Shown piece after piece: positions 1 to 6,384 of a stretch of DNA of 39,070 nt; position 1 is the first letter of the stretch, and each line of letters begins with the position of its first letter. The notes beneath the pieces are model-generated. The model was not told where the DNA came from. It did no database searches and saw only the letters and a list, made by a program, of their open reading frames with translations. This DNA is from Bacteroidales bacterium (lineage in GTDB: Bacteria; Bacteroidota; Bacteroidia; Bacteroidales; UBA932). The position numbers and the translations under genes are program-made. The stretch is from contig JAKSJY010000006.1 of assembly GCA_024402025.1 (NCBI GenBank), forward strand, positions 1-39,070, read 5' to 3'.

Positions 1-608
1 TTTGCCGGAATCACATAATCAATCGGGGTAGGATCGCAACATGTATCAACCATAGCGAATACCGGGATGTTAAGACGATTTGCTTCTTTCACAGCATTTG
101 CCTCTTTCTGTACATCGATTACGAAGAGTGCTGAAGGAAGGCGGCTCATATCACGGATAGAACCGAGGTTCAACTCGAGCTTCGCCCTCTGGCGGTCAAC
201 CTGGAGGCGCTCACGCTTTGCGAGTTTGTCGAAAGTTCCGTCCTCTTTCATCTTGTCGATGGTAGCCATTTTCTTGATGGCCTTGCGGACGGTGGGGAAG
301 TTTGTAAGCATACCGCCGGCCCAACGCTCGGTAATGTAAGGCATGCCTACTGAAGCGGCTTTCTCGGAAACGATTTCCTTAGCCTGCTTCTTGGTGGCTA
401 CGAAAAGGATCTTGCGTCCTGATTTTGCAAGCTCCTTCATTGCTTCCGCAGCCTCGTCAACCTTGACGACTGTCTTGTGCAGGTCGATGATGTGGATTCC
501 GTTCTTCTGGTCGAAGATGTACGGAGCCATTTTAGGGTTCCACTTACGGGCAAGATGTCCGAAATGTGCACCTGCATCAAGCAATTCTTGGAAATTTGTT
601 CTTGACAT
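1..608 (-). CDS. rpsB: 30S ribosomal protein S2 (3' end outside window)
   Basis: Ribosomal protein S2 of the small subunit. About 202 N-terminal residues are present and the frame is open to the left edge, so the C-terminus is missing. The N-terminus reads MSRTNFQELLDAGAHFGHLA, and the S2 hallmarks KWNPKMAPYIF, DLHKTV, ATKKQAKEIV and ERWAGGMLTNF follow in order, ending near DTCCDPTPIDYVIPAN. It is the third gene after rplM and rpsI, the usual Bacteroidota order, in which tsf would be expected next, beyond the edge. The ATG at 608 follows an A-rich leader without a Shine-Dalgarno box. The 155-base gap to rpsI is long for a ribosomal operon and may hold a leader RNA. Confidence 0.97.
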   Translation of the reverse strand, partial: MSRTNFQELLDAGAHFGHLARKWNPKMAPYIFDQKNGIHIIDLHKTVVKVDEAAEAMKELAKSGRKILFVATKKQAKEIVSEKAASVGMPYITERWAGGMLTNFPTVRKAIKKMATIDKMKEDGTFDKLAKRERLQVDRQRAKLELNLGSIRDMSRLPSALFVIDVQKEANAVKEANRLNIPVFAMVDTCCDPTPIDYVIPA

Positions 609-763
609 AATGTCTTAATTCTTTTTTTGTTTTTCTCTTTTCTTCAATCTCCGGGCAGTGGCCTTGCCAGTCCTGGGGATTTTCCGCAGCGCGGCAGCTT
701 CATACCGGCTTCGCAGCCATAAAGTTTAAAAACCGCGACTGTACAAAAAGCAGTAAATAATAA
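609..763 (-). promoter_or_regulatory. Structured spacer before rpsB, possible S2 leader
   Basis: The 155 bases between rpsI and rpsB hold several small inverted repeats when read on the minus strand: GGCT-GCGA-AGCC, a GNRA-capped hairpin; CCGC-GCT-GCGG; TGGC-AAG-GCCA; and AATCCCC facing GGAGATT with one mismatch. An A-rich tract leads into the rpsB ATG. No good TAnnTTTG promoter and no credible ORF was found. S2 genes in other bacteria are autoregulated through leader RNA, so a Bacteroidota version is plausible, but that is inference from structure alone. Confidence 0.4.
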
Positions 764-1153
764 CTAACGTTTACTGAACTGGAAGCGACGGCGTGCACCG
801 GGCTGACCAGGTTTCTTACGCTCGACTTCGCGTGCGTCGCGAGTGAGGAAACCGGCTGCCTTGAGGGTGGAACGATATGCTTCTTTGTCAACCTCACAAA
901 GTGCGCGGGCGATACCGAGGCGTACAGCCTCTGCCTGTCCCTTGATACCTCCACCTACGATGGTGATCTTGGTATCGAACTGGCCTGCTGTTCCGGTAGC
1001 TTCGAAGGCCTGCATTACAACATAGCGGAGAGTTTCCTCCTTGAAGTAATCCTCAAGGGGACGGCCGTTGATTGTAATGTTGCCATTTCCGGCAGTGAGA
1101 TAAACGCGAGCTACAGCTGCTTTACGTCTTCCAAGGGCGTGTGTCTGTTCCAT
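764..1153 (-). CDS. rpsI: 30S ribosomal protein S9
   Basis: Ribosomal protein S9, 129 residues, the usual size. The N-terminus has the family signature ALGRRKAAVARVYL, followed by INGRPLEDYF and VGGGIKGQAEAVRLGIARAL. The basic C-terminal tail ends GARRRFQFSKR, the extension that reaches the P-site tRNA. The ATG at 1153 lies 9 bases after the rplM stop, so the two are co-transcribed. The stop is TAG, one of several genes in the window showing that TAG is used as a normal stop codon in this genome. Confidence 0.98.
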   Translation of the reverse strand: MEQTHALGRRKAAVARVYLTAGNGNITINGRPLEDYFKEETLRYVVMQAFEATGTAGQFDTKITIVGGGIKGQAEAVRLGIARALCEVDKEAYRSTLKAAGFLTRDAREVERKKPGQPGARRRFQFSKR

Positions 1154-1162
1154 TTGCTCTGT

Positions 1163-1615
1163 TTAAATTTCGTTCAACTTGATTTCTTTAGGGTTCTGTG
1201 CCTGATGGGGATGCTCGGGACCTGCATATACAAACAGGTTGTTGAGCTGGTCGTCACCAAGGCGTGTCTTAGGAAGCATACCCTTAACTGACATCCTAAT
1301 GAGTTCGGCAGGTCTCTTTGCGAGGATTTCCTTAGGTGTGGTGAAACGCTGTCCTCCCGGATATCCGGTGTAGCGTGTGTACACACGATCGGTCATCTTG
1401 TTGCCCTTGAGAGCCACTTTCTCAGCGTTTACGACGATGACGTTGTCACCGCAGTCCACGTTGGGTGTGTAGCCGGGCTTGTTCTTTCCGCGAAGCACGA
1501 GTGCAACACGGGAAGCAAGGCGTCCCAGAGGCAGATCCGTCGCATCAATGACCACCCAATTCTTCGTTACAGTCGCTTTGTTCAGCGATACTGTCTTGTA
1601 ACTAAGTGTGTCCAT
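1163..1615 (-). CDS. rplM: 50S ribosomal protein L13
   Basis: Ribosomal protein L13 of the large subunit, 150 residues. The N-terminus MDTLSYKTVSLNKATVTKNW is the Bacteroidota form, followed by VVIDATDLPLGRLASRVA, VDCGDNVIVVNAEKV and YTRYTGYPGG. The motif SVKGMLPKTRLG, conserved in L13, is present near the C-terminus. It is first in the rplM-rpsI-rpsB unit and has its own well-formed promoter at 1676-1706 overlapped by a palindrome. L13 is an autoregulator of its operon in some bacteria, which makes that palindrome worth testing. Confidence 0.98.
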   Translation of the reverse strand: MDTLSYKTVSLNKATVTKNWVVIDATDLPLGRLASRVALVLRGKNKPGYTPNVDCGDNVIVVNAEKVALKGNKMTDRVYTRYTGYPGGQRFTTPKEILAKRPAELIRMSVKGMLPKTRLGDDQLNNLFVYAGPEHPHQAQNPKEIKLNEI

Positions 1616-1646
1616 TAACTTGATCTTAAATGGTTAATAAATAAAA

Positions 1647-1679
1647 TTTGCGATCCCTACACATTATAGGGGTCGCAAA
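1647..1679 (-). promoter_or_regulatory. 13-base palindrome at rplM promoter/leader
   Basis: An inverted repeat with 13-base arms (1647-1659 and 1667-1679), one mismatched pair and a 7-base loop. On the minus strand one arm reads TTTGCGACCCCTA and the other TAGGGATCGCAAA. The upstream arm overlaps the -7 element of the rplM promoter and the repeat covers the expected transcription start. It could be a protein-binding operator, a hairpin at the 5' end of the mRNA, or an attenuator for read-through from frr. There is no U-tract that would make it a standard terminator. Confidence 0.5.
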
Positions 1680-1706
1680 GGTATAAAATATTTTCGGAAA
1701 AACAAA
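1676..1706 (-). promoter_or_regulatory. Promoter of rplM-rpsI-rpsB
   Basis: Read on the minus strand, TTTG (1703-1706) is followed after exactly 19 bases by TACCTTTG (1676-1683), a full match to the Bacteroidota -33/-7 consensus TTTG-N19-TAnnTTTG. It is the best promoter match in the window and suits a strongly expressed ribosomal operon. Confidence 0.75.
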
Positions 1707-1711
1707 ACCGC

Positions 1712-2281
1712 CTATACGGTCATTATGTCTTTCTCCTTGGCCGCAACGAGATCGTCCACAGCCTTGATGTTCTTGTCGGTGATCTTCTGAACCTCGTTTT
1801 CGGCTTCCTTTTCGGTATCCTCGGACATCCCTTCGTTCTTCTGGGCCTTCTTCAAAAGGTCGACGGCATCCCTCCTCGAGTTGCGGATTATGACCTTGGC
1901 GTTCTCACCCTCACCCTTGGCCTTCTTGATCAGTTCCTTGCGGCGTTCCTCGGTAAGGGCGGGCACGATGCAGCGGATGGTCTCTCCGTTGTTGGACGGG
2001 GTGAGGCCCACGTTGGCATCGAGGATGGCCTTTTCGATGGCCCCGATGAGAGAACGCTCCCAAGGCTGGATAGCGATGGTCTTGGCATCGGGAGTGGTCA
2101 CTGATGCGACCTGCGGAATGGGAGTGGGAGTTCCGTAGTAGTCCACGGTAACCTTGTTGAAGATTGCCGGATTGGCCTTGCCTACGCGGTAAGCCTTGAG
2201 GCTTTCGTCAAGGAAAGCGATGGCTCCCTTCATCTTGGAATCAGCGCTGCTGATAACTTCCTTTGCTTTGTCTGTCAACAT
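1712..2281 (-). CDS. frr: Ribosome recycling factor
   Basis: Ribosome recycling factor, which with EF-G splits the post-termination ribosome. It has 189 residues, close to the family norm of about 185. Typical stretches are MKGAIAFLDESLKAYRVGKA, NPAIFNKVTVDYYGTPTPI, IQPWERSLIGAIEKAI, NDGE-like SNNGETIRCIVPALTEERR and the C-terminal helix with NEVQKITDKNIKAVDDL. It lies 20 bases after pyrH, the common pyrH-frr pair. The stop is followed directly by the rplM promoter region, so read-through into the ribosomal genes is possible. Confidence 0.97.
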   Translation of the reverse strand: MLTDKAKEVISSADSKMKGAIAFLDESLKAYRVGKANPAIFNKVTVDYYGTPTPIPQVASVTTPDAKTIAIQPWERSLIGAIEKAILDANVGLTPSNNGETIRCIVPALTEERRKELIKKAKGEGENAKVIIRNSRRDAVDLLKKAQKNEGMSEDTEKEAENEVQKITDKNIKAVDDLVAAKEKDIMTV

Positions 2282-2301
2282 ATTATTTCAGGAGTGTTTG
2301 A

Positions 2302-3006
2302 TTATGCGTGAACAACTGTACCGATCGGCTCACCTTCGAGAACCCTCATAAGGGCGCCCTCTTCGGAAACATTGAATACCACGACGGGGACGGGACCCTG
2401 CTCGCAAAGCGCGAAGGCGGTGGCGTCCATCACCTTCAGGTGGTCTACCAGAGCCTTGTCGAAGGTGAGTTCCTCGTACTTGACGGCATCGGGGTCCTTT
2501 TCGGGGTCGGCGGTATAGACGCCATCCACCCTGGTAGCCTTCAGGAGCGCATCCGCCCCGACCTCCAGCGCACGGAGGGCCGCACCCGAATCGGTGGAGA
2601 AGAAGGGATTGCCGGTGCCGCCGGAGATGATGGCCACACCGCCGTTTTCAAGCAGGGACAGCGCATCCTCACGGACGTACGGCCTTGCGACGGGAACCAT
2701 CTGGACCGCGGTGAACACCTGCGCATCGATGCCTTCACTGCGAAGGGCGCCGGCAAGCGCGAGAGAGTTGATGACGGTTGCAAGCATCCCCATACGGTCT
2801 CCCGTGACGCGGTCAAAACCTTTGCCGACACCCTGAAGCCCGCGGAAAATGTTTCCGCCGCCGTTTACAATCGCTATCTGGTACCCCTTGCGCACCGCCT
2901 GAGCTATCTCTGCGGCATATTTCGCAAGGCTTTTTTCATCAATGCCCTTTCCTGCAGGGCCCCCGAGGCTTTCGCCGCTCAATTTGAGGAGAACTCTTCT
3001 GTACAT
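2302..3006 (-). CDS. pyrH: UMP kinase
   Basis: Uridylate kinase of the amino-acid-kinase fold, converting UMP to UDP in pyrimidine nucleotide synthesis. Motifs in order are MYRRVLLKLSGESLGG, IAIVNGGGNIFRG, RMGMLATVINSLAL, ISGGTGNPFFSTDSGAALRA and ATRVDGVYTADPEKDPDA, which bind ATP and UMP. A longer frame begins at a TTG at 3033, but the ATG at 3006 matches the normal family N-terminus and sits sensibly downstream of the promoter at 3031-3061, so it is chosen here, giving 234 residues. First gene of a pyrH-frr unit, divergent from sdhC. Confidence 0.96.
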   Translation of the reverse strand: MYRRVLLKLSGESLGGPAGKGIDEKSLAKYAAEIAQAVRKGYQIAIVNGGGNIFRGLQGVGKGFDRVTGDRMGMLATVINSLALAGALRSEGIDAQVFTAVQMVPVARPYVREDALSLLENGGVAIISGGTGNPFFSTDSGAALRALEVGADALLKATRVDGVYTADPEKDPDAVKYEELTFDKALVDHLKVMDATAFALCEQGPVPVVVFNVSEEGALMRVLEGEPIGTVVHA

Positions 3007-3030
3007 ATCGATACAACAGTATACTGGTAA

Positions 3031-3061
3031 CAAAAGTATCCCAAAATTATGAAGATTGCAA
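3031..3061 (-). promoter_or_regulatory. Promoter of pyrH-frr
   Basis: On the minus strand TACTTTTG (3031-3038) matches the TAnnTTTG -7 form, with TTGC at 3058-3061 as the upstream element, 19 bases away. It partly faces the sdhC promoter, so the two divergent units share about 100 bases of control region. Confidence 0.55.
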
Positions 3062-3070
3062 GATTCGGGT

Positions 3071-3078
3071 TATATTTG
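3071..3078 (+). promoter_or_regulatory. -7 element of sdhC promoter
   Basis: TATATTTG matches TAnnTTTG and lies 33 bases before the ATG at 3112. No convincing TTTG is seen 19 bases upstream. Its position downstream of the in-frame ATG at 3049 supports the later start for sdhC. Confidence 0.45.
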
Positions 3079-3111
3079 CGAATCCAAAAAGGGACAAAAA
3101 CTACAAACGAT

Positions 3112-3840
3112 ATGTTTATTTTCAATTCATCCATCGGAAAGAAGTTCATCCAGGCAGTGAGCGGAGCGTTCCTTGTTCTGTTCCTCCTTCTCCACGCCAC
3201 CATCAACTTCTTCTCAGTCATCGATTCCGTATTCCTCCACACCTACGGCGCAGTTGCGAATGACGAAGTTCTCTTCTCCGCGGGAGACGGTCTTTTCAAA
3301 CTCGGATGTGACTTCATGAGCACTCCGTTCATCAGCATAATGGTCCCCGTGCTCGCTCTCGGGTTCGTCATCCACATCCTCTACGGATGCTGGCTTACGG
3401 TGCGCAACATCATCGCCCGCGGAGGAATCAAGCGCTATGAAGTTTCCCAGAAAGGCGCCACGGACTCGTGGAGCTCGAAGAACATGCTCGTTCTCGGACT
3501 CCTCATCCTCGGCATCCTCGCATTCCACCTCACCGGTTTCTGGATGAAGATGCAGATGCCCGAACTTCTCCATATCGGAACTTTCGAGAACAACCCCTAC
3601 ATCCTTCTGGGTCTCGTGTTCGGAAAATGGTGGAGCCTTCTTATCTACCTCGCCTGGTTCGTAGTCCTCTGGCTGCACCTCACGCACGGAGTCTGGAGCA
3701 TGTTCCAGACCGTCGGCTGGAACGGAACAACCTGGTTCAAGAGAATCAAGGTCATTGGCAACATCATCTCCACGATCATCGTAGTGATGTTCATGGCCGT
3801 TGCCATCAACGCGTTCATCCAGGTTAATTTCATAGCTTAA
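3112..3840 (+). CDS. sdhC: Succinate dehydrogenase/fumarate reductase cytochrome b subunit
   Basis: Membrane anchor of the Bacteroidota type fumarate reductase/succinate dehydrogenase (b558 family, also called FrdC), passing electrons between menaquinone and the FrdAB subunits. Starting at ATG 3112 it has 242 residues and five hydrophobic segments. Four membrane histidines fit the ligands of two haems b: LLLHATINFF, GFVIHILYG, LAFHLTGFW and LWLHLTHGVW. The usual start context FIFNSSIGKKF supports this start over the in-frame ATG at 3049. Oddly, sdhA and sdhB do not follow; dusB begins immediately after the stop. Confidence 0.93.
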   Translation: MFIFNSSIGKKFIQAVSGAFLVLFLLLHATINFFSVIDSVFLHTYGAVANDEVLFSAGDGLFKLGCDFMSTPFISIMVPVLALGFVIHILYGCWLTVRNIIARGGIKRYEVSQKGATDSWSSKNMLVLGLLILGILAFHLTGFWMKMQMPELLHIGTFENNPYILLGLVFGKWWSLLIYLAWFVVLWLHLTHGVWSMFQTVGWNGTTWFKRIKVIGNIISTIIVVMFMAVAINAFIQVNFIA

Positions 3841-4839
3841 TTGAAAATAGGGGAAAATCTGGACCTCGGACAGCGTCCGGTGCTTCTCGCACCAATGGAA
3901 GACGTGACCGACGCATCATTCCGCATCCTGTGCAGAGAACAGGGTGCGGATATGGTTTATACGGAATTCGTACCCTCCGACGGACTCATCCGCGACGCAT
4001 CCAAGGCAATCGCCAAGATGCGCACGAGAGAGGATGAAGCCCCGGTGGGAATCCAGATTTACGGCCATATCCCCGAATCTATGGTCGAGGCCGCAAGGAT
4101 GGCCGAAAAGGCCGCCGAAATAGCAGGCGGGCACGGCGCTGACGTAATAGACCTCAACTTCGGATGCCCGGTGACAAAAATCGCAGGCCGCGGCGCCGGC
4201 TCCGGGATGATGAGGGAGCCGGACAAGATGGTTGCCATCACCAAGGCGGTCGTGGAGGCGGTCGGCAAGCCCGTGACGGTAAAAACGCGCCTCGGATGGG
4301 ACGACAATTCTAAAATAATAGTCGAACTTGCGGAAAGGCTGCAGGACGTGGGCATCAAGGCTCTTACCATCCACGGACGCACCCGCTGTCAGATGTACCG
4401 CGGCAGCGCCGACTGGACCCTTATCGGGGAAGTGAAGAACAACCCCAGAATGCACATTCCCATCATCGGGAACGGCGACATCACCTCGGCCCTGCAGGCG
4501 AAGGAGGCCTTCGACCGCTACGGCGTGGACGGAATAATGATAGGGCGCGCAACATTCGGACGCCCCTGGATATTCAGGGAGATCAGGCACTACCTGCAGA
4601 CAGGCGAACTGCTCTCCGAACCGACCGTGGCCGAAAGGGTGGCCCTGGCGAAAAGGCATCTTGCCCTGAGTCTGGAGTTGAAAGGAGAACCGCGGGGAAT
4701 CTTCGAGATGAGACGCCACCTGTCCTGCTACTTCAAGGGGCTGCCGGACTTCAAGGAGACCAGGATGAAGATGGTGACTACGCTGGACAGGGACGAACTC
4801 TTCGGCATACTGGATTACATAGGGGAAAACTGGAACTGA
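3841..4839 (+). CDS. dusB: tRNA-dihydrouridine synthase
   Basis: FMN-dependent enzyme reducing uridines in the tRNA D-loop, 332 residues. TIM-barrel motifs are LLAPMEDVTDASFR (residues 15-28), the catalytic-cysteine loop DLNFGCPVTKIAGRGAG (Cys109), VKTRLGWDD, IHGRTRCQMYRGSADW and the FMN-phosphate loops IIGNGDI and GIMIGRATFGRPWIF. The start is taken as the TTG at 3841, directly after the sdhC stop, because the next ATG (3895) would remove the first FMN-binding strand. It is co-transcribed with sdhC and lpxK (1-base gap). Assignment to the DusB branch rests on general likeness. Confidence 0.93.
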   Translation: MKIGENLDLGQRPVLLAPMEDVTDASFRILCREQGADMVYTEFVPSDGLIRDASKAIAKMRTREDEAPVGIQIYGHIPESMVEAARMAEKAAEIAGGHGADVIDLNFGCPVTKIAGRGAGSGMMREPDKMVAITKAVVEAVGKPVTVKTRLGWDDNSKIIVELAERLQDVGIKALTIHGRTRCQMYRGSADWTLIGEVKNNPRMHIPIIGNGDITSALQAKEAFDRYGVDGIMIGRATFGRPWIFREIRHYLQTGELLSEPTVAERVALAKRHLALSLELKGEPRGIFEMRRHLSCYFKGLPDFKETRMKMVTTLDRDELFGILDYIGENWN

Positions 4840-4840
4840 T

Positions 4841-5914
4841 ATGATATACAGGCTTATACTCAAAGGCAGAGACAATGCGTACGCCAAGGGACGCAGGAAA
4901 AGCGAAAACTCCCCCGTCCCCACCATCTGCATAGGCAACGTTACGGTAGGCGGGACAGGCAAAACCCCGCATACGGAAATGGTGCTCGGACTGCTTGAAG
5001 ACCTGGACTGCTTCCGGGGCTATTCCATCGCCGTACTTTCAAGAGGTTACAAACGCAGGAGCAAAGGTTTCCTCGAAGTCCCGGAAGACGGAACGGCCAG
5101 GGAATTCGGAGACGAGCCTCTGCAGATCAAGAAGAACTTCCCTGACGTCTGCGTCGCAGTGGACAAGGACAGGATTGAAGGATGCAGGAGGCTGGTCAAG
5201 GAAAAGAATGCAAACCTCATAGTACTGGACGACGCCTTCCAATACAGGAAATTGAAGGCGAACCTGAACATAGTCCTGGTGGACAGTACACGCCCTGTGT
5301 GGAAGGACTCCCTCCTTCCTTTCGGACGCCTCAGGGACCTCCCCGAAAGGATTTATGAAGCCGACTGCATCATCGTTACAAAATGCAGCCCCGATATCGA
5401 AGACGCCGACAGGGAAGGCTTTGCCGCAAGCCTCGGACTCAAGGACTACGATTCCTACGGAGGAGAAGCCACCACTCCGTCCGGCAAAAGGATAAATCTG
5501 TTCTTTACGAAAATAGAATACTGCGCTCCGGAAATGGTGTTCCCCGACGGCGAGCCCAGGTACATATACTGCCAGAAGACCGTACTCTTCAGCGGAATCG
5601 CGAACGACGCACCGCTCCGCGCCCACCTGGGAGACATCACAAGGGTTGTCGCGTCGATGAAATTCCCCGACCATCACAATTACTCCCGGAAGGATATCCG
5701 CAAAATACTTGCAAAAAGCGGGAAACATCCTGTCTCCAGCATAGCCACCACGCAGAAGGATGCGCAAAGACTTTACGGGATGCGGAAAACCCCCTCGGAG
5801 TTCAGGAACAAGCTGTTCATGGTCCCCATCAAGGCGGCATTCTGCTCCGACAAGGAACAGGAGCTGTTCAGAAATGTCCTGCGCAACCAGCTCTACGGAG
5901 GTTCCTTGTTCTAG
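4841..5914 (+). CDS. lpxK: Tetraacyldisaccharide 4'-kinase
   Basis: Inner-membrane kinase adding the 4'-phosphate to the lipid A disaccharide precursor to give lipid IVA. It has 357 residues. The Walker A motif is in GNVTVGGTGKTPHTEM (residues 32-47). VLSRGYKRRSKGF, DEPLQIKKNFPDVCVAVDKDR and IVLDDAFQYRKLKANLNIVL are also family hallmarks. It shows that the host makes a Gram-negative lipid A. Third gene of the sdhC-dusB-lpxK unit. Its TAG stop overlaps by 4 bases the TAG stop of the convergent gene at 5911-6384. Confidence 0.96.
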   Translation: MIYRLILKGRDNAYAKGRRKSENSPVPTICIGNVTVGGTGKTPHTEMVLGLLEDLDCFRGYSIAVLSRGYKRRSKGFLEVPEDGTAREFGDEPLQIKKNFPDVCVAVDKDRIEGCRRLVKEKNANLIVLDDAFQYRKLKANLNIVLVDSTRPVWKDSLLPFGRLRDLPERIYEADCIIVTKCSPDIEDADREGFAASLGLKDYDSYGGEATTPSGKRINLFFTKIEYCAPEMVFPDGEPRYIYCQKTVLFSGIANDAPLRAHLGDITRVVASMKFPDHHNYSRKDIRKILAKSGKHPVSSIATTQKDAQRLYGMRKTPSEFRNKLFMVPIKAAFCSDKEQELFRNVLRNQLYGGSLF

Positions 5915-6384
5915 TTCCCCGACGTGTCGGACAGCAGGGAGGAAAGTCCTGATTCGATACGGACTATATCCTTTGTCCTGCCCTCCAGGATGTAGCCCTG
6001 CAGCACGCGTTCGAAACTGATTGCATCCTCGCACATCTTGACTGTCCTGACAAGGGAATTCGTCTTGCGGAAGACCATTGTCCCGGCACTGCGGGAAGTC
6101 AGGTCGTACTTCCTTCCCTTCATATAGCGTACTATCTCCGCTTCGACCCCGGACGGCTCCCCAAGAACGGTGAGTTCCCTCCTGGAGTATCCGCTACTCG
6201 GATAGCCGGCGGAGAATGCCGCAATTATCAGGGCTATCTGCCACAGCGAGTCCTTCCCGTTCACGAACATCGAATCTATGTTCTTCTCCACCAGTCCGAA
6301 GGCGACAAGAACTGTAATAATTGCGAACAGGATGACGCTGAGGTAAACGAAATATTTCAGCGCCCTTATTATGTAACGTTTCAT
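5911..6384 (-). CDS. Small two-helix membrane protein, unknown
   Basis: A 157-residue protein that I do not recognise beyond likeness to conserved Bacteroidota hypothetical proteins. Two hydrophobic segments are visible, about residues 10-32 (YFVYLSVILFAIITVLVAFG) and 46-62, followed by a soluble domain of about 90 residues with charged and Arg/Lys-rich stretches. The start overlaps the pepP stop by 4 bases (ATGA type), so it is the last gene of the hemW-M16-DUF3109-pepP operon. No function is proposed. Confidence 0.8.
   Translation of the reverse strand: MKRYIIRALKYFVYLSVILFAIITVLVAFGLVEKNIDSMFVNGKDSLWQIALIIAAFSAGYPSSGYSRRELTVLGEPSGVEAEIVRYMKGRKYDLTSRSAGTMVFRKTNSLVRTVKMCEDAISFERVLQGYILEGRTKDIVRIESGLSSLLSDTSGN

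Noticed and set aside
700..954. Short frame over the rpsI-rpsB spacer and rpsI
   Set aside because: Mostly out-of-frame rpsI; the spacer part shows no coding features.
3049..3111. N-terminal extension of sdhC from ATG 3049
   Set aside because: It lies upstream of the -7 element at 3071-3078 and does not resemble the family N-terminus.
3916..4962. 348-codon minus-strand frame opposite dusB
   Set aside because: Overlaps dusB and the start of lpxK, both with intact motifs; no family likeness.
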